Assembly (NCBI RefSeq): GCF_905171775.1
Contig: NC_053490.1
Coordinates: forward strand, 152,588,469 to 152,652,468
DNA length: 64,000 nt
Reading direction: 5' to 3'
From: Rana temporaria
Lineage: Eukaryota > Chordata > Amphibia > Anura > Ranidae
The first letter of the stretch is position 1; each line of letters starts with the position of its first letter. Positions 34,976 through 47,049 of the stretch are shown in pieces. Position numbers and translations under genes: made by a program. The notes under the pieces were generated by a model. It ran no database searches and was not told the DNA's origin. It saw only the letters and a list, made by a program, of their open reading frames with translations.

Positions 34976-35424
34976 TTTGTATTTGTTGTCATGGCGCTCT
35001 AGCTTATATAACATTCTATCAGTGCCATTTTATTGTAGTCTCCTTGAAATTTCTAATACACCATTTTACCTGTGACCCAATCTATGTGTTTAACCCTGCC
35101 ATCACATATTCCTAATCTGCTGTAATGGTTCCCTGATACATCGGCATTGCTTATATTTACTGCATAAAAAAACACACATATAAAACAGATAAAGTATCAA
35201 AGGGTGCCTTATTATTAACCCCCTAATATACGTATGACTATCTTAATTTGTACACTTTTATTTAAATATTTAAAATGACCAGGTAATGGTTCAAAATCAA
35301 TTACCTCAAAAATCTTAAAAATCTTGAGCTATATACATAAAACTCCATTATGCAATAACGAACAATAAACTATAATATATAAATAAACCTCCCACATTAT
35401 GACACTAACCAAATTTCCATGAAT

Positions 35425-35515
35425 CACTCAAAAGCATGTGAGATCAAAGTTTTTATCTAACCCTCTAGGTGCCAAAGTTATGAGCTCATATATCCATCTG
35501 GATCGAATCTAATTT
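35425..35515 (-). pseudogene. PLE ORF C-terminal fragment
   Basis: Reads RWIYELITLAPRGLDKNFDL on the minus strand, matching in position and pattern the WIHRLKSYSPHGLNIETDV end of the PLE ORF2 at 1898. Only about 25 codons are recognisable. Confidence 0.6.
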
Positions 35516-35560
35516 TAATTTCACCCTCCAGTGTAGACCTCTAAGCCCCAAAACTCAAGT

Positions 35561-36894
35561 TTCCTGTAATCTTTATACAATATAAGCATAAGGTATGAAA
35601 AACATCATCTCTCTAACCAAGAAAGAAAAAGAATCTAAGTTCCAATATTCCAGTATAGCACATGCATATGAGTTATGTGTAATGTGTGTGTAATGTGTGA
35701 GCAATTCACATTATTATTATTCATTTTTTGATTCACATTTTTACCATGCTGCTCACAATGGTTAATTTACTACTGCAAATAGTGAATACCTAATAGTTTG
35801 CCTCTTTCTTAAACCTACACAGGGTAGCCTAACTAGGGAGAGGACATATAGGTGGTTTCCGCAGCAACAGTCAGCAATCAGTAGTACACGTGTGCTAAAC
35901 CTTCTGCTGGCCAGCTCGTTGGGGCCCAAAACCTTGCATTGGAGCACTCGGGAAGTGTCCTTTAAGAGTTTTTAAATGCAGTTATAAAGTGTTCCTGGCC
36001 AGCAAATCTGTTCCTCTGCTAGTAACTGCAGTGTATGGTTGACCAGCAGATGCTCACTGGTCCTGTGTAAGCAGAGGCAAAAAAGGCTTCTTTCTCTGGT
36101 GGTATCCTCATAATATGGCTCTTTAACTGCCCCCAGCAGTCCAAGTCACAATCCAAGCCTAAAGAATAGCAACAGCTCTGTATCTACTGCTCTCATATAG
36201 GGATTGCCCATTTACTGTCCATGCTGCTCTAAGGTGGGTTATAGTCTGTCTCAGCCCTGGTCTCCCAGCATAAAAAAACTTCCTCTTTCATCTTAGGAAA
36301 ACTGATCTATTCCCTCCTCTTTGATGTCCCTCTCTGAATTGTAGTTTCCAGCCAACTTGTGGTGATAGCTCAGTTTCTTTACAAACTACACTCTCCAGAA
36401 TCCTTTAAATAGAGTAGATGGAAAAAATATTTTTTATTAGCTACAAAGGGTGAGGAGAGGGTGGTAGAAGGATGTGAAGGTTGTTATGAGTAAGGAGCAC
36501 TGTGAGGAGAAAGGGAGTTAAGGGTACAAATGAAGAATAGTAAAGGAGATTGTGGCAATTATATTGCCAATAGTTTGTGCTACACTGACCAAGAGAAGAG
36601 TTTCACTTTAGCCTTTGAGGCAATCTGATAAAAGAATAGTAAGGACAGGGAAAGCAGTCTTGACTGTGTGGTAATGTGTGTTGGAACAAAAAGCAGATGC
36701 ACATCTGTGAGAAAGATATTTTGTATCTCTATGGTAAGGTTGAAAATTATTGTAGTGCAGAATGTTACAGCAGGGAACACAGGATGAATCCAACAAACCA
36801 ACAACAAGTAAACTACTGTTAAACAGTAAATTAATATAGTGATGCCCATTAAATTGAGGAAGCTTTGAATGCCAGGCAATTATTAGAAATTAAA
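35561..36894. other. Unassigned sequence, no gene
   Basis: 35690-35710 has tgtgtgtaatgtgtg simple sequence. Around 36340-36400, ttgtagtttccagcc and acaaactacactctccag form a loose inverted pair of the kind seen at MITE ends. Nothing else recognised. Confidence 0.35.
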
Positions 36895-37960
36895 TGCAAT
36901 AAACCTTAGAAGTTCATAACATATAATTCATAGGTTAAAGCAGCGTTTGAAGGTAATAGGAATAAACACCCAATAGTGGTGGTTTGGTATTCCTAAGGAG
37001 TGTTAATATGGTGTCTTGTTAATTAGATGATAGGCCTTCACCACACCACATGATACCGCTCCCCTCAAAATTAACACTCATCAGAATAATATTAATGCCT
37101 CTCTCCCAACAGATATGGTTGGTCACATCAGGATTTCCACTTGCTGGCTCATTGCTGGTCATTAGCTCGTAACATAAGGAAAAAGGAAAACAAATAATCC
37201 TCATAGCGTGAACCTGTTTTATTCCCAGCAAAGGCACCCCCTTCAAGATTTACACTTACAAAATGTTAAATATAAAATAGCATCTCATGGTATAACCATC
37301 TGGACTGTTCGTCCCGTCTAGTCACGCCTATTGAGAAAGACGTAATGACCAGAGGGCTTGTTGTACCTGTCAGCTGCTACGATCTCCACCCGGTTATTAC
37401 CGCGGATGAAATTTCCTGGAACTGTGAGAGAGTGCTGAGCTGTACAGTTCTGATGGTTATACAATAAGATGCTATTTTATTTATTAACATTTTGTAAGTG
37501 TAAATCTTAAAGGGGGTGCCTTTGCTGGGAATAAAACGTTTTAAACAGGTTCATGCTGTGAGGGTTATTTTTTCTTTATGTTACAAGCTAATGAGCCAGC
37601 AAGTAGAAATCCTGCTGTGGCTGACCATATCTGTTGGGAGAGATGCAATAACCCTTTATGAATATCGATAAGGATTTTATGGAAGTGGTGTTGCTGCTTG
37701 CCAAATATCCATTTAAATACCAAAGCGGGTACATCATATCGTAATTTTGAGGGGATCGGTGTCACGTGGAGCGGTGAAGGCCTATCATCTAATTCACAAG
37801 ACACCATATGAACACTCCTTAGGAATACCAATGTTTCATTTGGACTTGCCCTTTATAGGGCACCCCACCACTATTGGGTGTGTATTCCTATTACCTTCAA
37901 GCGCTGCTTTAACCATTGAATTACATGTTATGAATGTCTACGTTTTTTTGCATTTAGTAT
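36895..37960. repeat. Large imperfect palindrome
   Basis: 36900-37305 and 37442-37950 are inverted copies: aacacccaatagtggtgg / ccaccactattgggtgt, gatgataggccttcacc / ggtgaaggcctatcatc, ccagcaaaggcacccccttc / its complement. The unpaired centre is 37306-37441. The arms have diverged by several indels. No ORF. Confidence 0.8.
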
Positions 37961-38574
37961 TTGTTTATATAGTAAATCCATTAACATAAGTGTTTCTTGT
38001 CCACAAGTGCCAGATCATCTAACTGTTTGCTTTAATTTGAAATTATTAGGAATTACCTAAAAGGCAAAAAGGGAATTGACTCAGGATACCAGTCAAACCA
38101 ACAGTACAAAATGAAGCTCAAAAACATAACTGTTCTTTAACATGTTACATAACATGTATATGAGCCTCATGTGCATCTTGATTTAGGGTAAATGATAAGA
38201 AACAATTATACCAAGTTAAAAAGGTGGAAAATTACCCTCTTATATCATAGATATGTGTGTCTGTGGCATGGTTGAAGGGTAAATTATCCAATGGTATTGT
38301 ATTCAGGGAAGTATAAATATACAATTAGTGTGGCACACTGCTGTAACAGTTGGAATTTAGTTATGGTTATGTAAAACTGAGTACATGTTCTTAGCATAAA
38401 ATGTGTTATATTGCAGGAATGAGCACATCAGGTTCTTGTATATAGGGTCCAGATTTAGAAGGGATTTAAAAGTCCAAGCAGGTGTGAACCTTTTATGGAT
38501 TCCACTGAATGAATATAGAGGGGTAAAGGGTATTACTAGTTGGGCCAGCTACAGTATATGGAGCCTGTGATAAG
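37961..38574. other. Unassigned AT-rich sequence, no gene
   Basis: No recognised signal. Confidence 0.35.
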
Positions 38575-38975
38575 CCTTTAAAGAGGAACTGCAGTCTACT
38601 AAAATATAAAAACATCTTTGCCTTTCTGAAGCTTCCCTCCAACCACTTTGGATATTTTTTAATATATATACTGTGATTCTGTACTTGCCAAATATGTACG
38701 GCTGCATCTATTTCAACTGTGGGCAGCTGAAGCTGCTGCCTGTTCACTTCTTGGATTTACACAGACATACCGAGGAACACCTTCAGCTCTGCAGCCCTGC
38801 AGATTTCATTGGTCCTCTTATGACTCATCCCCCTTCCCTTCCTGGCAAAATCTCACAAGTTTGTGTCACTCTTGTGATAGTTTGCCAGGAAGGGAGGGGG
38901 ATGAGTCATAAGAGGGCCAATGAAATATGGGGCTGCAGAGCTGTGCACGGGCTAATGACCAGACAAGAAAGAGGA
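38575..38975. mobile_element. Fold-back MITE
   Basis: Nearly perfect hairpin arms of about 70 bp: ctctgcagccctgcag-attcattgg ... ccttcctggcaaaatctcac against its complement at 38870-38940, with an 11-base loop around 38863. Outer TIRs are not clear. Confidence 0.65.
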
Positions 38976-39501
38976 AGTGGGCTGTAAAAGGTATTTACTT
39001 GTAGAAAAAATGCTTTACTATCCAAAGTTAAAACAACAAGGGCAGAAGATTTAACTCCTTCCCAGCGGAGCGTACACATATATGCAGCCAGCTTTAAGGG
39101 GTTATACTGGGATGATGCCTGCATACAGTTTTTTAGAGAGGGCGGTCAGCTATTCAGGGATAACAACCAATGCAGCTAAAAGACACTCAGCTGGTATACC
39201 AGAAGGGTGGGAGGGGACATCCCCCCTCCCGATGCTCTTACAGGGCCTACCGTCCCACTGGGAGACCCGATCCGCGATCTGGCACTTACACCGGCTAGAG
39301 AATCACTGGCACAAAGCTGGAAACGGGTTTGTTTGAGTCTTCTCTCTGTAAACACGGAAGCAACGTCACGATGTCACTTCCCCTTTACTCGGCTGCCAAT
39401 GGCGCTGTTTAAAAAAAAAAGTGCCAAGGTGGGATCGGGGTCTTTTAGACCCCCAATCCCTCCATAAAGCGTACCTGTCACCACCAATTACTGTCACAAG
39501 G

Positions 39502-40052
39502 GATGTTTACATTCCAAAGAAAGACAAAATGCAGCGCCTTCTAAGCGTAGCAAGTAAGTTTAATCAAGGCAAATTGTTAAAAGCATGTGAAAAACCTACT
39601 CACATTACAGACGTAGGTACAAGCAAAAATAAGAGTGTCATCCGCTGAGTTCCCGGGGACAGCACGATGTCCTGGTGCAGGCGGCGTGAAGATGTCCTAC
39701 CCTGTGCAGCAGCGGCGGCAGGAACCGAGGCGCCCTCGGAACTCACAGGCTGAGGTCAGGTTTCCACTGTGGGCTGCAGTCGGCGTCACTTCCGGGCGCG
39801 GGAGGTGATCTACAGATCATACTTCATCTGTCAGCTGGCTGCCATCTAAAGCAAGGCTATAGTCATATAGTGCTGTGGACAATTTGTTGGACTATAGTAT
39901 TTCCTCAAAAGCACTTTTCTCTGGGACTTTACCCTTTCCTCTCCAGTTCCCTTCCCCTACCTAATCCCATCCTATATATCCCAGGTAGTGACGTTGTAGA
40001 CATTGATGGGGAGTGCGCTCAATTATCATGTTTTGTCTGATGTTTACATTCC
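39502..40052. mobile_element. 0.52-kb insertion with a 14-bp target duplication
   Basis: gatgtttacattcc is at 39502-39515 and 40039-40052. Between them is a GC-rich then AT-rich non-coding insert (39516-40038). A 14-bp duplication equals that of the large PLE and suggests a truncated retroelement, possibly a PLE terminal piece. The family is unproven. Confidence 0.6.
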
Positions 40053-40546
40053 TTGTCACAGCAATAAAAGTGATACTTTAAAAAAATAAAAATTGAAAAA
40101 ATAAAAATAAAAAAGCCCCCATCCACACGAGCTTGCACAGCAAAGAAAACGCACATGTAAGTCGCTCCTGCATATGTTAACAATGTTCAAATCACACATG
40201 TGAGGTATTGCCACAATCATCAGAGTGAGAGCAATAATTCTAACACTAGACCTCCTCTTTAACTCTAACCTGGTAACCGTAATCTTTTTAAAGCGCCACC
40301 TATGGAGATTTTTAGGTACCGTAGTTTGTTGCCATTCCACAATTTCAAAGCATGATATGTTGGGTGTCTATTTTCTCAGTGTAACATCATCTCTCACATT
40401 TTACAAAAAAATTGGGCTAACTTCACTTTTTTTTTTATTCATTAAAGTGTATTTTTTCCACAAAAATTGCATTGAAAGACCGCTGCGCAAATACAGTGTG
40501 ACATAAAATATTGCAACGATCACCATTTTATTCTCTAGATTCTCTG

Positions 40547-40548
<2 letters not shown>

Positions 40549-40579
<31 letters not shown>
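40549..40579. repeat. (TA)n microsatellite
   Basis: About fifteen TA units. It marks the point where the host repeat is interrupted. Confidence 0.95.
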
Positions 40580-40583
<4 letters not shown>

Positions 40584-41645
40584 GGCTCAAAATTTGTGCT
40601 CGCCTCCTCGCAAAATTAGGCGAGGAGATTTATATACAGTGCGAGTGCCGCTCAGACACACACATTGCGGCCAGTAATTTAACTAAACTGCCGCGCCGTC
40701 CCTTCACAGGCTAGCACAGGCTAGCAGCAGATTGGACACGAGCGTGCGCCGCCCGGGACCGCCCCTATCCACCTCCCATAGGCCAGTACATCCCACAGCT
40801 CTCATGTATCCCCTCCTCAGCACTCACAGCACTGCCAGAGCCGAGCATGTGACGGAAACACATGATTCCATGAAGGAAGGATTTCAAGGCTGGGAACCGC
40901 AGTAGTGCTAATTGAAAGCAGAGCGATTGTTGGAGGACAGACACAAAGTAAGGGCGATGGGGATGGGGGAAGGGAGAGAGTATGGCAAGCGCAGAGGCAG
41001 GGGGGAGTATGGCGGGGAGGGAGCAGAGTGTATAGGCGCTCGCCATGTCTTGTTGCGGTCGGATATGATGGAGTCACATAGCGATGCGGCTGTCCTGCAG
41101 AGCTCTCCTGGTGACAGTGTTGGGCAGAGTGTGAGAATGTCTTCGCAGCATCTCTCCTCCTCTCCCTCTGCTCACACTGGGGGACCTGTTAGGGGGGTTA
41201 GCTTCTAGTACAACATCCCCTCCTTCTCTCTTTCAGCTCTGATTTGTTCCCACTCTCCTGCCTTTTATACTACCTTACTTCTTCCCAAAATGGCACACTT
41301 TTCCCACACTTTCCACTAGTGCTTTCTCCTTCTAGTCACCTTCTGTCTTCCATCTGTCTTCACCTTCTTATATCCCAATCTCTTATATCTCCATCCTCTT
41401 CTTCACACTCACTTTATTCCTTCCACTATTCCATGTCCCTGATCCTCTCTGTTTTCCCTTCTCTCCTCTCCTCCTCACTTTTCTACCCCCTGGATCTCAC
41501 TAAGTGCAAGTCTTCCTCCCCAAGTGTCAGATGGAAAGATTCCTATTTTCTCAAAGGTGGAAAGGACAATCATTCCTTTGTTTTCTATGCCTTGTGGTCA
41601 CATGCATAGACTGCACTGGAGCCACCTATCCTGGATTCACTTTTT
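40580..41645. other. Composite insert, no gene
   Basis: Begins cagggctcaaaatttg, a hAT-like start without a matching end. 40915-41050 is purine-rich and 41221-41530 is pyrimidine-rich. Open frames here reflect skewed composition. Confidence 0.4.
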
Positions 41646-42745
41646 TCTATTCAATGTAGAGAAATGCTGCTGTCTGGGTCCTAGTCCACTTTTACACTAA
41701 GTCCACACTGAGTTCCCCACTTAGCTCCTGACACTGTTATGTCCACACAGATACTGAGGAGTCTACCCTTAGCTCATGTAACTAAAAAGTCCACACTGAG
41801 CACCTCTTGATCCTAAAATGTTCACACTGAGCTCCTCCTGATAACTCCACTGTCAGGGCACCAATCCCGGGCAGTCCCGATTTCCTTTTCCTCTCGGCAG
41901 GCCAGCGCTGTTGCGCGCGCCGCTGGTGCGCGCGCGCATGCACGGCGTGACAGGGCGCGTGCACGGGCGCGCACAGGCTCGTTCCACCTTGGGCCAATCA
42001 GAGGCCTGAGCGGCCTATTTAAACCAGCCCCTTCCTCCTTTCAAGTTGCTGGTTCGTTTCAGTGTTTGGAGTGTTTGCTACTGGAAACCTTATCTGTGGA
42101 TATCCTGTTTACCTGACCTTTGGCTTGCTCTTTGGATTGCTGCTCTCCTTAACCCTGTGACCCCGGCTTGAACTTTGGACTGTCTGACTTCTCTACCCCT
42201 GACCTTGGCTTTGAACATCGGATACCCTACCTGCTCCAACCCCTGACCTTGGCTTGTTCTTTGGATTATTCTTCAGCCTTGTTCCTGTTTGAGCACCTTC
42301 TTGCTGGACTATTTCCTGTTTGCTTTCAGAAGCTCCCGGTGAAGTACTGCTACCCGGTTCCGCCCTTGCATCGGATTTCCACCTGCCACTGGTCCCGGTG
42401 CCTCCTGGTGCGTCCGTCCCTCTGTCCCCAAATCCAGGGGGCGGATCGCGCGGGGTCGCAAAGGTGAGCCGCCCTTGGCATCTCGGCCTTGGTAAGTAAC
42501 GTTTCTGACATCCACACTTATAAGTCAACACTGAGTTTCTCCTGATAAGCCCAAACTTATAAATCCACTATGAGCTCCTCCTGCTAAATCCAACCGTATT
42601 AGTCCACACTGAGCGCCGTCTAATAAGTCCAATCTGAGTTTCTCCTGATAAGTTTACATTTAGCTCCTCCTGATAAATCCACACTTACACGTCCACACTG
42701 AGCTTCTCCTGATAAGTCCACATTTATAAGTTCACACTGAATGGG
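41646..42745. repeat. Minisatellite, unit about gtccacactgagctcctcctgataa-like, interrupted by an LTR
   Basis: Diverged units built around ccacactgagctcctcctga lie at 41690-41850 and again at 42511-42745. The solo LTR at 41851-42510 is inserted in the array. Confidence 0.75.
41846..42515 (+). mobile_element. Solo LTR with 5-bp duplication
   Basis: TGTCAGGGCACC at 41851 and CTGACA at 42510 give TG...CA ends with a TGTCAG/CTGACA inverted tip, flanked by TCCAC on both sides (41846-41850, 42511-42515). The LTR is 660 bp. A GC-rich block (41905-41975) is followed by a TATA-like tatttaaa at 42016-42023. A 5-bp duplication fits Gypsy or some retrovirus-like elements; no internal coding region remains. 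Confidence 0.8.
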
Positions 42746-42914
42746 GGGGGCTCAGAAGGAATGGGGGGGCTCATAAGCCCCCTATGTGATGGTGTGTGTG
42801 TGTGTGGGGGGGGCGGCATTGAAGGAATTGGCCTTGGGGCGGCAAAGGGAGTACATCTGGGCCTGGGAACATGTGCTGGATTGGGGGGGCGGGGGGTTAA
42901 TTGCAGATTTAGAC

Positions 42915-43360
42915 TTTAAATCATCCCCCCAATCCATTATTCCTATGCCCCCAATTCTGCCCCCCTCCCCCCATTCTATCATACCTATGCCCCAAATTCT
43001 GCCCCCTCCCCCCCAATCTATCATGCTTATGCCTCCAATTCCATCCAGCTCCCCCATTCTATCATACCTATTCCTCCAATTCTGCCCCCCCATCTAGCAT
43101 ACCATATGATAGATGGGGGGAGGAATTGGAGGCATAGGTATGATAGAATGGGGGCAGGGGGACGGAATTGGAGCATAGGTATGATATAATGGGGGAGGGG
43201 GGCGAAATTGGAGGCATAGATATGATAGAATGGGGGCAGGGGGACAGAATTGAAGGCATAGGTATGATAGAATGGGGGCAGGGGGACGGAATTGGAGGCA
43301 TAGGTATGATAGAATGGGGGCAGGGGGAGGAATTGGAGGCATAGATATGATAGAATGGGG
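42915..43360. repeat. Inverted minisatellite, about 42-bp unit
   Basis: 42915-43097 holds about four units of attctatcatacctatgcc + C-rich spacer. 43104-43360 holds about six units of the same sequence on the other strand (ggcataggtatgatagaat + G-rich spacer). The turn is at about 43100. The frames crossing it are periodic and not genes. Confidence 0.85.
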
Positions 43361-43676
43361 ATATGATAACATTAATTTATTTTAATATTGTTAAAGTTGT
43401 TGTTGTTATGTATTTTTGTAACTTAATACTGAATAAAACATTTAACAGTGGTATTTCATGAGATAATTTACAAGGGTGTGTTTAAGGTGCGGGGCAAGGT
43501 AGGGTTTGGGTGGGGCAACAGGTGTTTAGGGATTCTAAGTAATTTTCTAACAAAAAATACAGATTTTAACTTGCAAGTAACAAATGTTAGAAATAGGCTT
43601 AGTAATGAAAGGGTTAATAGATGGAAAGTTGGAAAAATTCCTGAAGCTCCGCTTTAAGCAAAATACAAAGAATTAA

Positions 43677-44369
43677 GGGCCAGATTAACAAAAGAGATAC
43701 GACGGCGTATATCTCCTGATACGCCGTCGTATCTCTGTTTCTAACTTTGCGACTGATTCATAGAATCAGTTACGCATATATAGGCAGAAGATCCGACAGG
43801 TGTAATGGACTTACACTGTCGGATCTTAGGATGCAGTACCGCAGCCGCCGCTGGGGGGAGTTCGCGTCGTAAACCAGCGTCGGGTATGCAAATTAGGAGT
43901 TACGGCGATCCACGAAGATTTTTTCCCGTCGTTACGTCGTCGCGAGTGTTAGATTTCCGTCGCAAAGATAGGGCACCTTTAACATGGTGTAAAAGTACTC
44001 CACCATGTTAAAGTATGCCTGTCTTTCCCGCGTCGCTTTTGAATTTTTTTTAAATCTTTTATTTTTCCCGGCGTAAATCTTTTTTCACGTCGCGATTCAC
44101 AAAACGTTGGCGCGTCGTAATTTCACGCAAAGCACGTCGGGAAATTTGCGACGGGAGCATGCGCAGTACGTCCGGCGCGGGAGCGCGCCTAATTTAAATG
44201 GTATCCGCCCCATTTGAATTGGGCCGCCTTGCGCCGGACCTGTTTACGATACACCGCCGCAAATTTCCAGGTAAGTGCTTTGTGAATCGGGCACTAACTC
44301 GGAAAAATTGCGGCGGTGTAACGTAAACCGGTTACGTTACGCTGCGCCCGCTGTACGTGAATCTGGCCC
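43677..44369. mobile_element. MITE family E, copy 4
   Basis: GGGCCAGATT at the left and AATCTGGCCC at the right. A strong near-terminal palindrome (gagatacgacggcgtat / atacgccgtcgtatctc, 43699-43734) is present. It lies immediately right of the TTAA end at 43617. Confidence 0.7.
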
Positions 44370-45050
44370 ATATTTTCTAACTGAGAGCTGGTGTGTTGCA
44401 TGCCAGAGTTTTTCTGTTTCAAATATTTTATTGAGAATAATACAGTACATGTTATTAGTACATATTTTGAAATAATAAAAGACAAATTTGAATAGAAAAA
44501 CTTCTCAATTAAATAATTAAGGTAAGACAAAAGGTTCATGTCTTAACAGTAAGTTGTATGAAGATATATACTTTTTGCTAAACAAATTCTCAAACTATGA
44601 GTATTTTTTTTTTATTTAATTGAGTTTAAACAAGAGAACTATTACAATTTCACATATAGAGGATCAAGGAATAAAATGTTACCTATTATATAATAAGTTG
44701 GTTAATACTGGGATTGCCGGGAGAGACGTCCATCCAACCAGGGTCAAGTTCCGGCTATTTGGCTTGGCTCATCCTGGGTAAATGAACAATGGTCCCGATC
44801 ATCCTAAGTTTTCCTTATGTAGGTTTTTCTATAGTAACAAATACTGTCTATATTCTTTTTTTCTGTGGTTTAATATTAGATGGGATCATTATGTTCCAAG
44901 TATAAATAGTGTTGAAAGTTAAAGTATTATAGGCAGGGCCGGACTTACCATTGGGCTTGACTGGGCCCCGGACGGCAACCCCCCTTTTTTTATTTATTTT
45001 TTATTAAAAAAAAATTTATTTTATATATACTGTGTGTATATATATATATA

Positions 45051-45097
<47 letters not shown>

Positions 45098-45099
<2 letters not shown>

Positions 45100-45174
45100 A
45101 GGGCCCAGAGGTCTCCAGGGCCCCTGGATGGCAACCCCCCTTTTTTTATTTTTTTTTTATTTAAAAAAAATGTT

Positions 45175-45245
<71 letters not shown>

Positions 45246-45615
45246 TATATATTTTATTATTATTAAAGGGCCCAGAGGTCTCCAGGGCCCCCGGATGGCA
45301 ACCCCCTTTTTTTATATATATTTTATTTTTACAGAGGTCCCCAGGGCCCCATGTGGCAACCCCCCCTTTTTTATTTATTTTTATAAATGTTTATTTTTTT
45401 ATTTTTGTTTATATTTTTTTATTTTTTATTAAAAGGCCCAGAAGGGCCCAGAGGCCCCAGGGCCCCAGATGGCAACCTCTCTTTTTTTATGTATTTTTTA
45501 TAAATGTTTTTTTTTTTTTATTTTTTTTTTTTTATTAAAGGGCCCAGAGGTTTATTTTTTATTTTTATTAAAGGGCCCAGAGGTACCCAGGGCCCCGGAT
45601 GGCTACCCCCTTTTT
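45098..45615. repeat. Tandem units with poly-T/TA spacers inside the hAT
   Basis: Six or so units of aaagggcccagaggtc-ccagggccc-ggatggcaaccccc, separated by variable runs of T, (TAT)n at 45053-45100 and (TA)n at 45184-45250. The long open frame through it is low complexity. Confidence 0.8.
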
Positions 45616-45622
45616 TTATATA

Positions 45623-46583
45623 TACAGTACAGACCAAAAGTTTGGACACACCTTCTCATTCAAAGAGTTTTCTTTATTTTCATGACTATGAAAATTGTAG
45701 ATTCACACTGAAGGCATCAAAACTATGAATTAACACATGTGGAATTATACATAACAAAAAAGTGTGAAACAACTGAAAATATATTTCATATTCTAGGTTC
45801 TTCAAAGTAGCCACCTTTTGCTTTGATTACTGCTTGGCACACTCTTGGCATTCTCTTGATAAGCTTCAAGAGGTAGTCACCTGGTGCAGCACCCCATCAC
45901 TCTCCTTCTTGGTCAAATAACCCTTACACAGCCTGGAGGTGTGTTTGGGGTCATTGTCCTGTTGAAAAATAAATGATGGTCCAACTAAACGCAAACCGGA
46001 TGGAATAGCATGCCGCTGCAAGATGCTGTGGTAGCCATGCTGGTTCAGTATGCCTTCAATTTTGATTAAATCCCCAACAGTGTCACCAGCAAAGCACCCC
46101 CACACCATCACACCTCCTCCTTCATGCTTCACGGTGGGAACCAGGCATGTAGAGTCCATCCGTTCACTTTTTCTGCGTCGCACAACGACACAGATCTCAA
46201 GTTTGGACTCATCAGACCAAAGCACAGATTTCCACTGGTCTAATGTCCATTCCTTGTGTTATTTAGCCCAAACAAGTCTCTTCTGCTTGTTGCCTTTCTT
46301 TAGCAGTGGTTTCCTAGTAGATATTCTACCATGAAGGCCTTAGTCACACAGTCTCCTCCTAACAGTTCTAGAGATGTGTCTGCTGCAAAAGATGGCTACT
46401 TTGAAGAACCTAGAATATGAAATATATTTTCAGTTGTTCCACAATGTTTTTTTATGTATAATTCCACATGTGTTAATTCATAGTTTTGATGCCTTCAGTG
46501 TGAATCTACAATTTTCATAGTCATGAAAATAAAGAAAACTCTTTGAATGAGAAGGTGTGTCCAAACTTTTGGTCTGTACTGTA
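45623..46583. mobile_element. Internally deleted Tc1-type element with long TIRs
   Basis: TA-flanked. Inverted repeats CAGTACAGACCAAAAG... of about 188 bp at 45625-45813 and 46394-46581 are nearly identical. Between them is part of a transposase. It is inserted in a TA-rich part of the hAT. Confidence 0.9.
45866..46225 (-). pseudogene. Tc1 transposase fragment
   Basis: 119 residues of the catalytic region of a DDE transposase: MLWSDESKLE at the start, then GGGVMVWGCF (residues 36-45), and QQDNDPKHTS (89-98) holding the second catalytic Asp. The N-terminal DNA-binding domain and the third acidic residue with its context are missing or out of frame. Such proteins cut and paste DNA at TA sites; this copy cannot do so alone. 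It lies centrally between the two TIRs of the same element. Confidence 0.9.
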
Positions 46584-46676
46584 TATATATTTTTCTTTAT
46601 TTCTTCTCAATTTCAGGTGGCAGCACCCCTCCCCCCCCCCGGTTCTCTGCTCCAGGGGGCCCATGCCTTAAGCTGT

Positions 46677-47049
46677 GTAAGGGGTAGAGTTGCCACCTTT
46701 TCTTCAAGCCAAACCCAAACACTTTAGCGGCACAGGGCACATTTTTTTCGTAGTATACACAATAGGATTATAAAAGACCTGGGGCACCTTTGGGTGCCTC
46801 AAGGAGAGTGGTAATGCAGCGCACTGCGGCAAACAGTGGGTGTGGTCAAACTGCTCTGGCTCCCCCTCAGTGATGCCAAACCTGCCCCCAGACATCGGCC
46901 CGCATCTCCCAAATGGCAACAGATTTTCGTGTGACTACCTCAGTTACTTGGGGAGCCACAGCCCAGTCTAAATAATGTGTCCGGGTTTCAGGCAGACTGA
47001 AACCCGGACACAAGATCCAAACCCGACAGGTGGCAACCCTAGTAAGGGG
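46677..47049. mobile_element. hAT MITE nested in the larger hAT
   Basis: GTAAGGGG is at 46677-46684 and 47042-47049 around TAGAGTTGCCACC and GGTGGCAACCCTA. 357 bp between duplicates, non-coding. Confidence 0.85.

Larger units (their letters stand above)
34620..35560 (-). mobile_element. PLE remnant: end of the GIY-YIG region plus terminal repeat
   Basis: On the minus strand the C-terminal end of a PLE ORF (35515-35425) is followed by a long non-coding stretch with a hammerhead-like motif at 34929-34975. The order coding end, then hammerhead-bearing repeat, is that of a PLE 3' end. It is a different lineage from the large element at 489-7114, with a different stem and different terminal sequence. 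Confidence 0.6.
39051..43617. mobile_element. TTAA-bounded element split by two later insertions
   Basis: Left end TTAACTCCTTCCCAGCGG (39051), right end aatgaaagggTTAA (43614-43617). The pieces 39051-39501, 40053-40548 and about 43523-43617 follow the order of one repeat; part of the order is confirmed by the uninterrupted copy at 33860-34340. Inserts lie at 39516-40038 and about 40580-43522. Confidence 0.45.

Noticed and set aside
40817..41609. Several 90-120 codon frames
   Set aside because: They sit in purine-rich and pyrimidine-rich skewed tracts, which suppress stop codons on their own.
43068..43372. Proline-rich open frames on both strands
   Set aside because: They are translations of the inverted 42-bp minisatellite.
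45032..45538. 168-codon open frame rich in Ile, Tyr and Phe
   Set aside because: It translates TA, TTA and T runs and tandem hAT units. Low complexity only.
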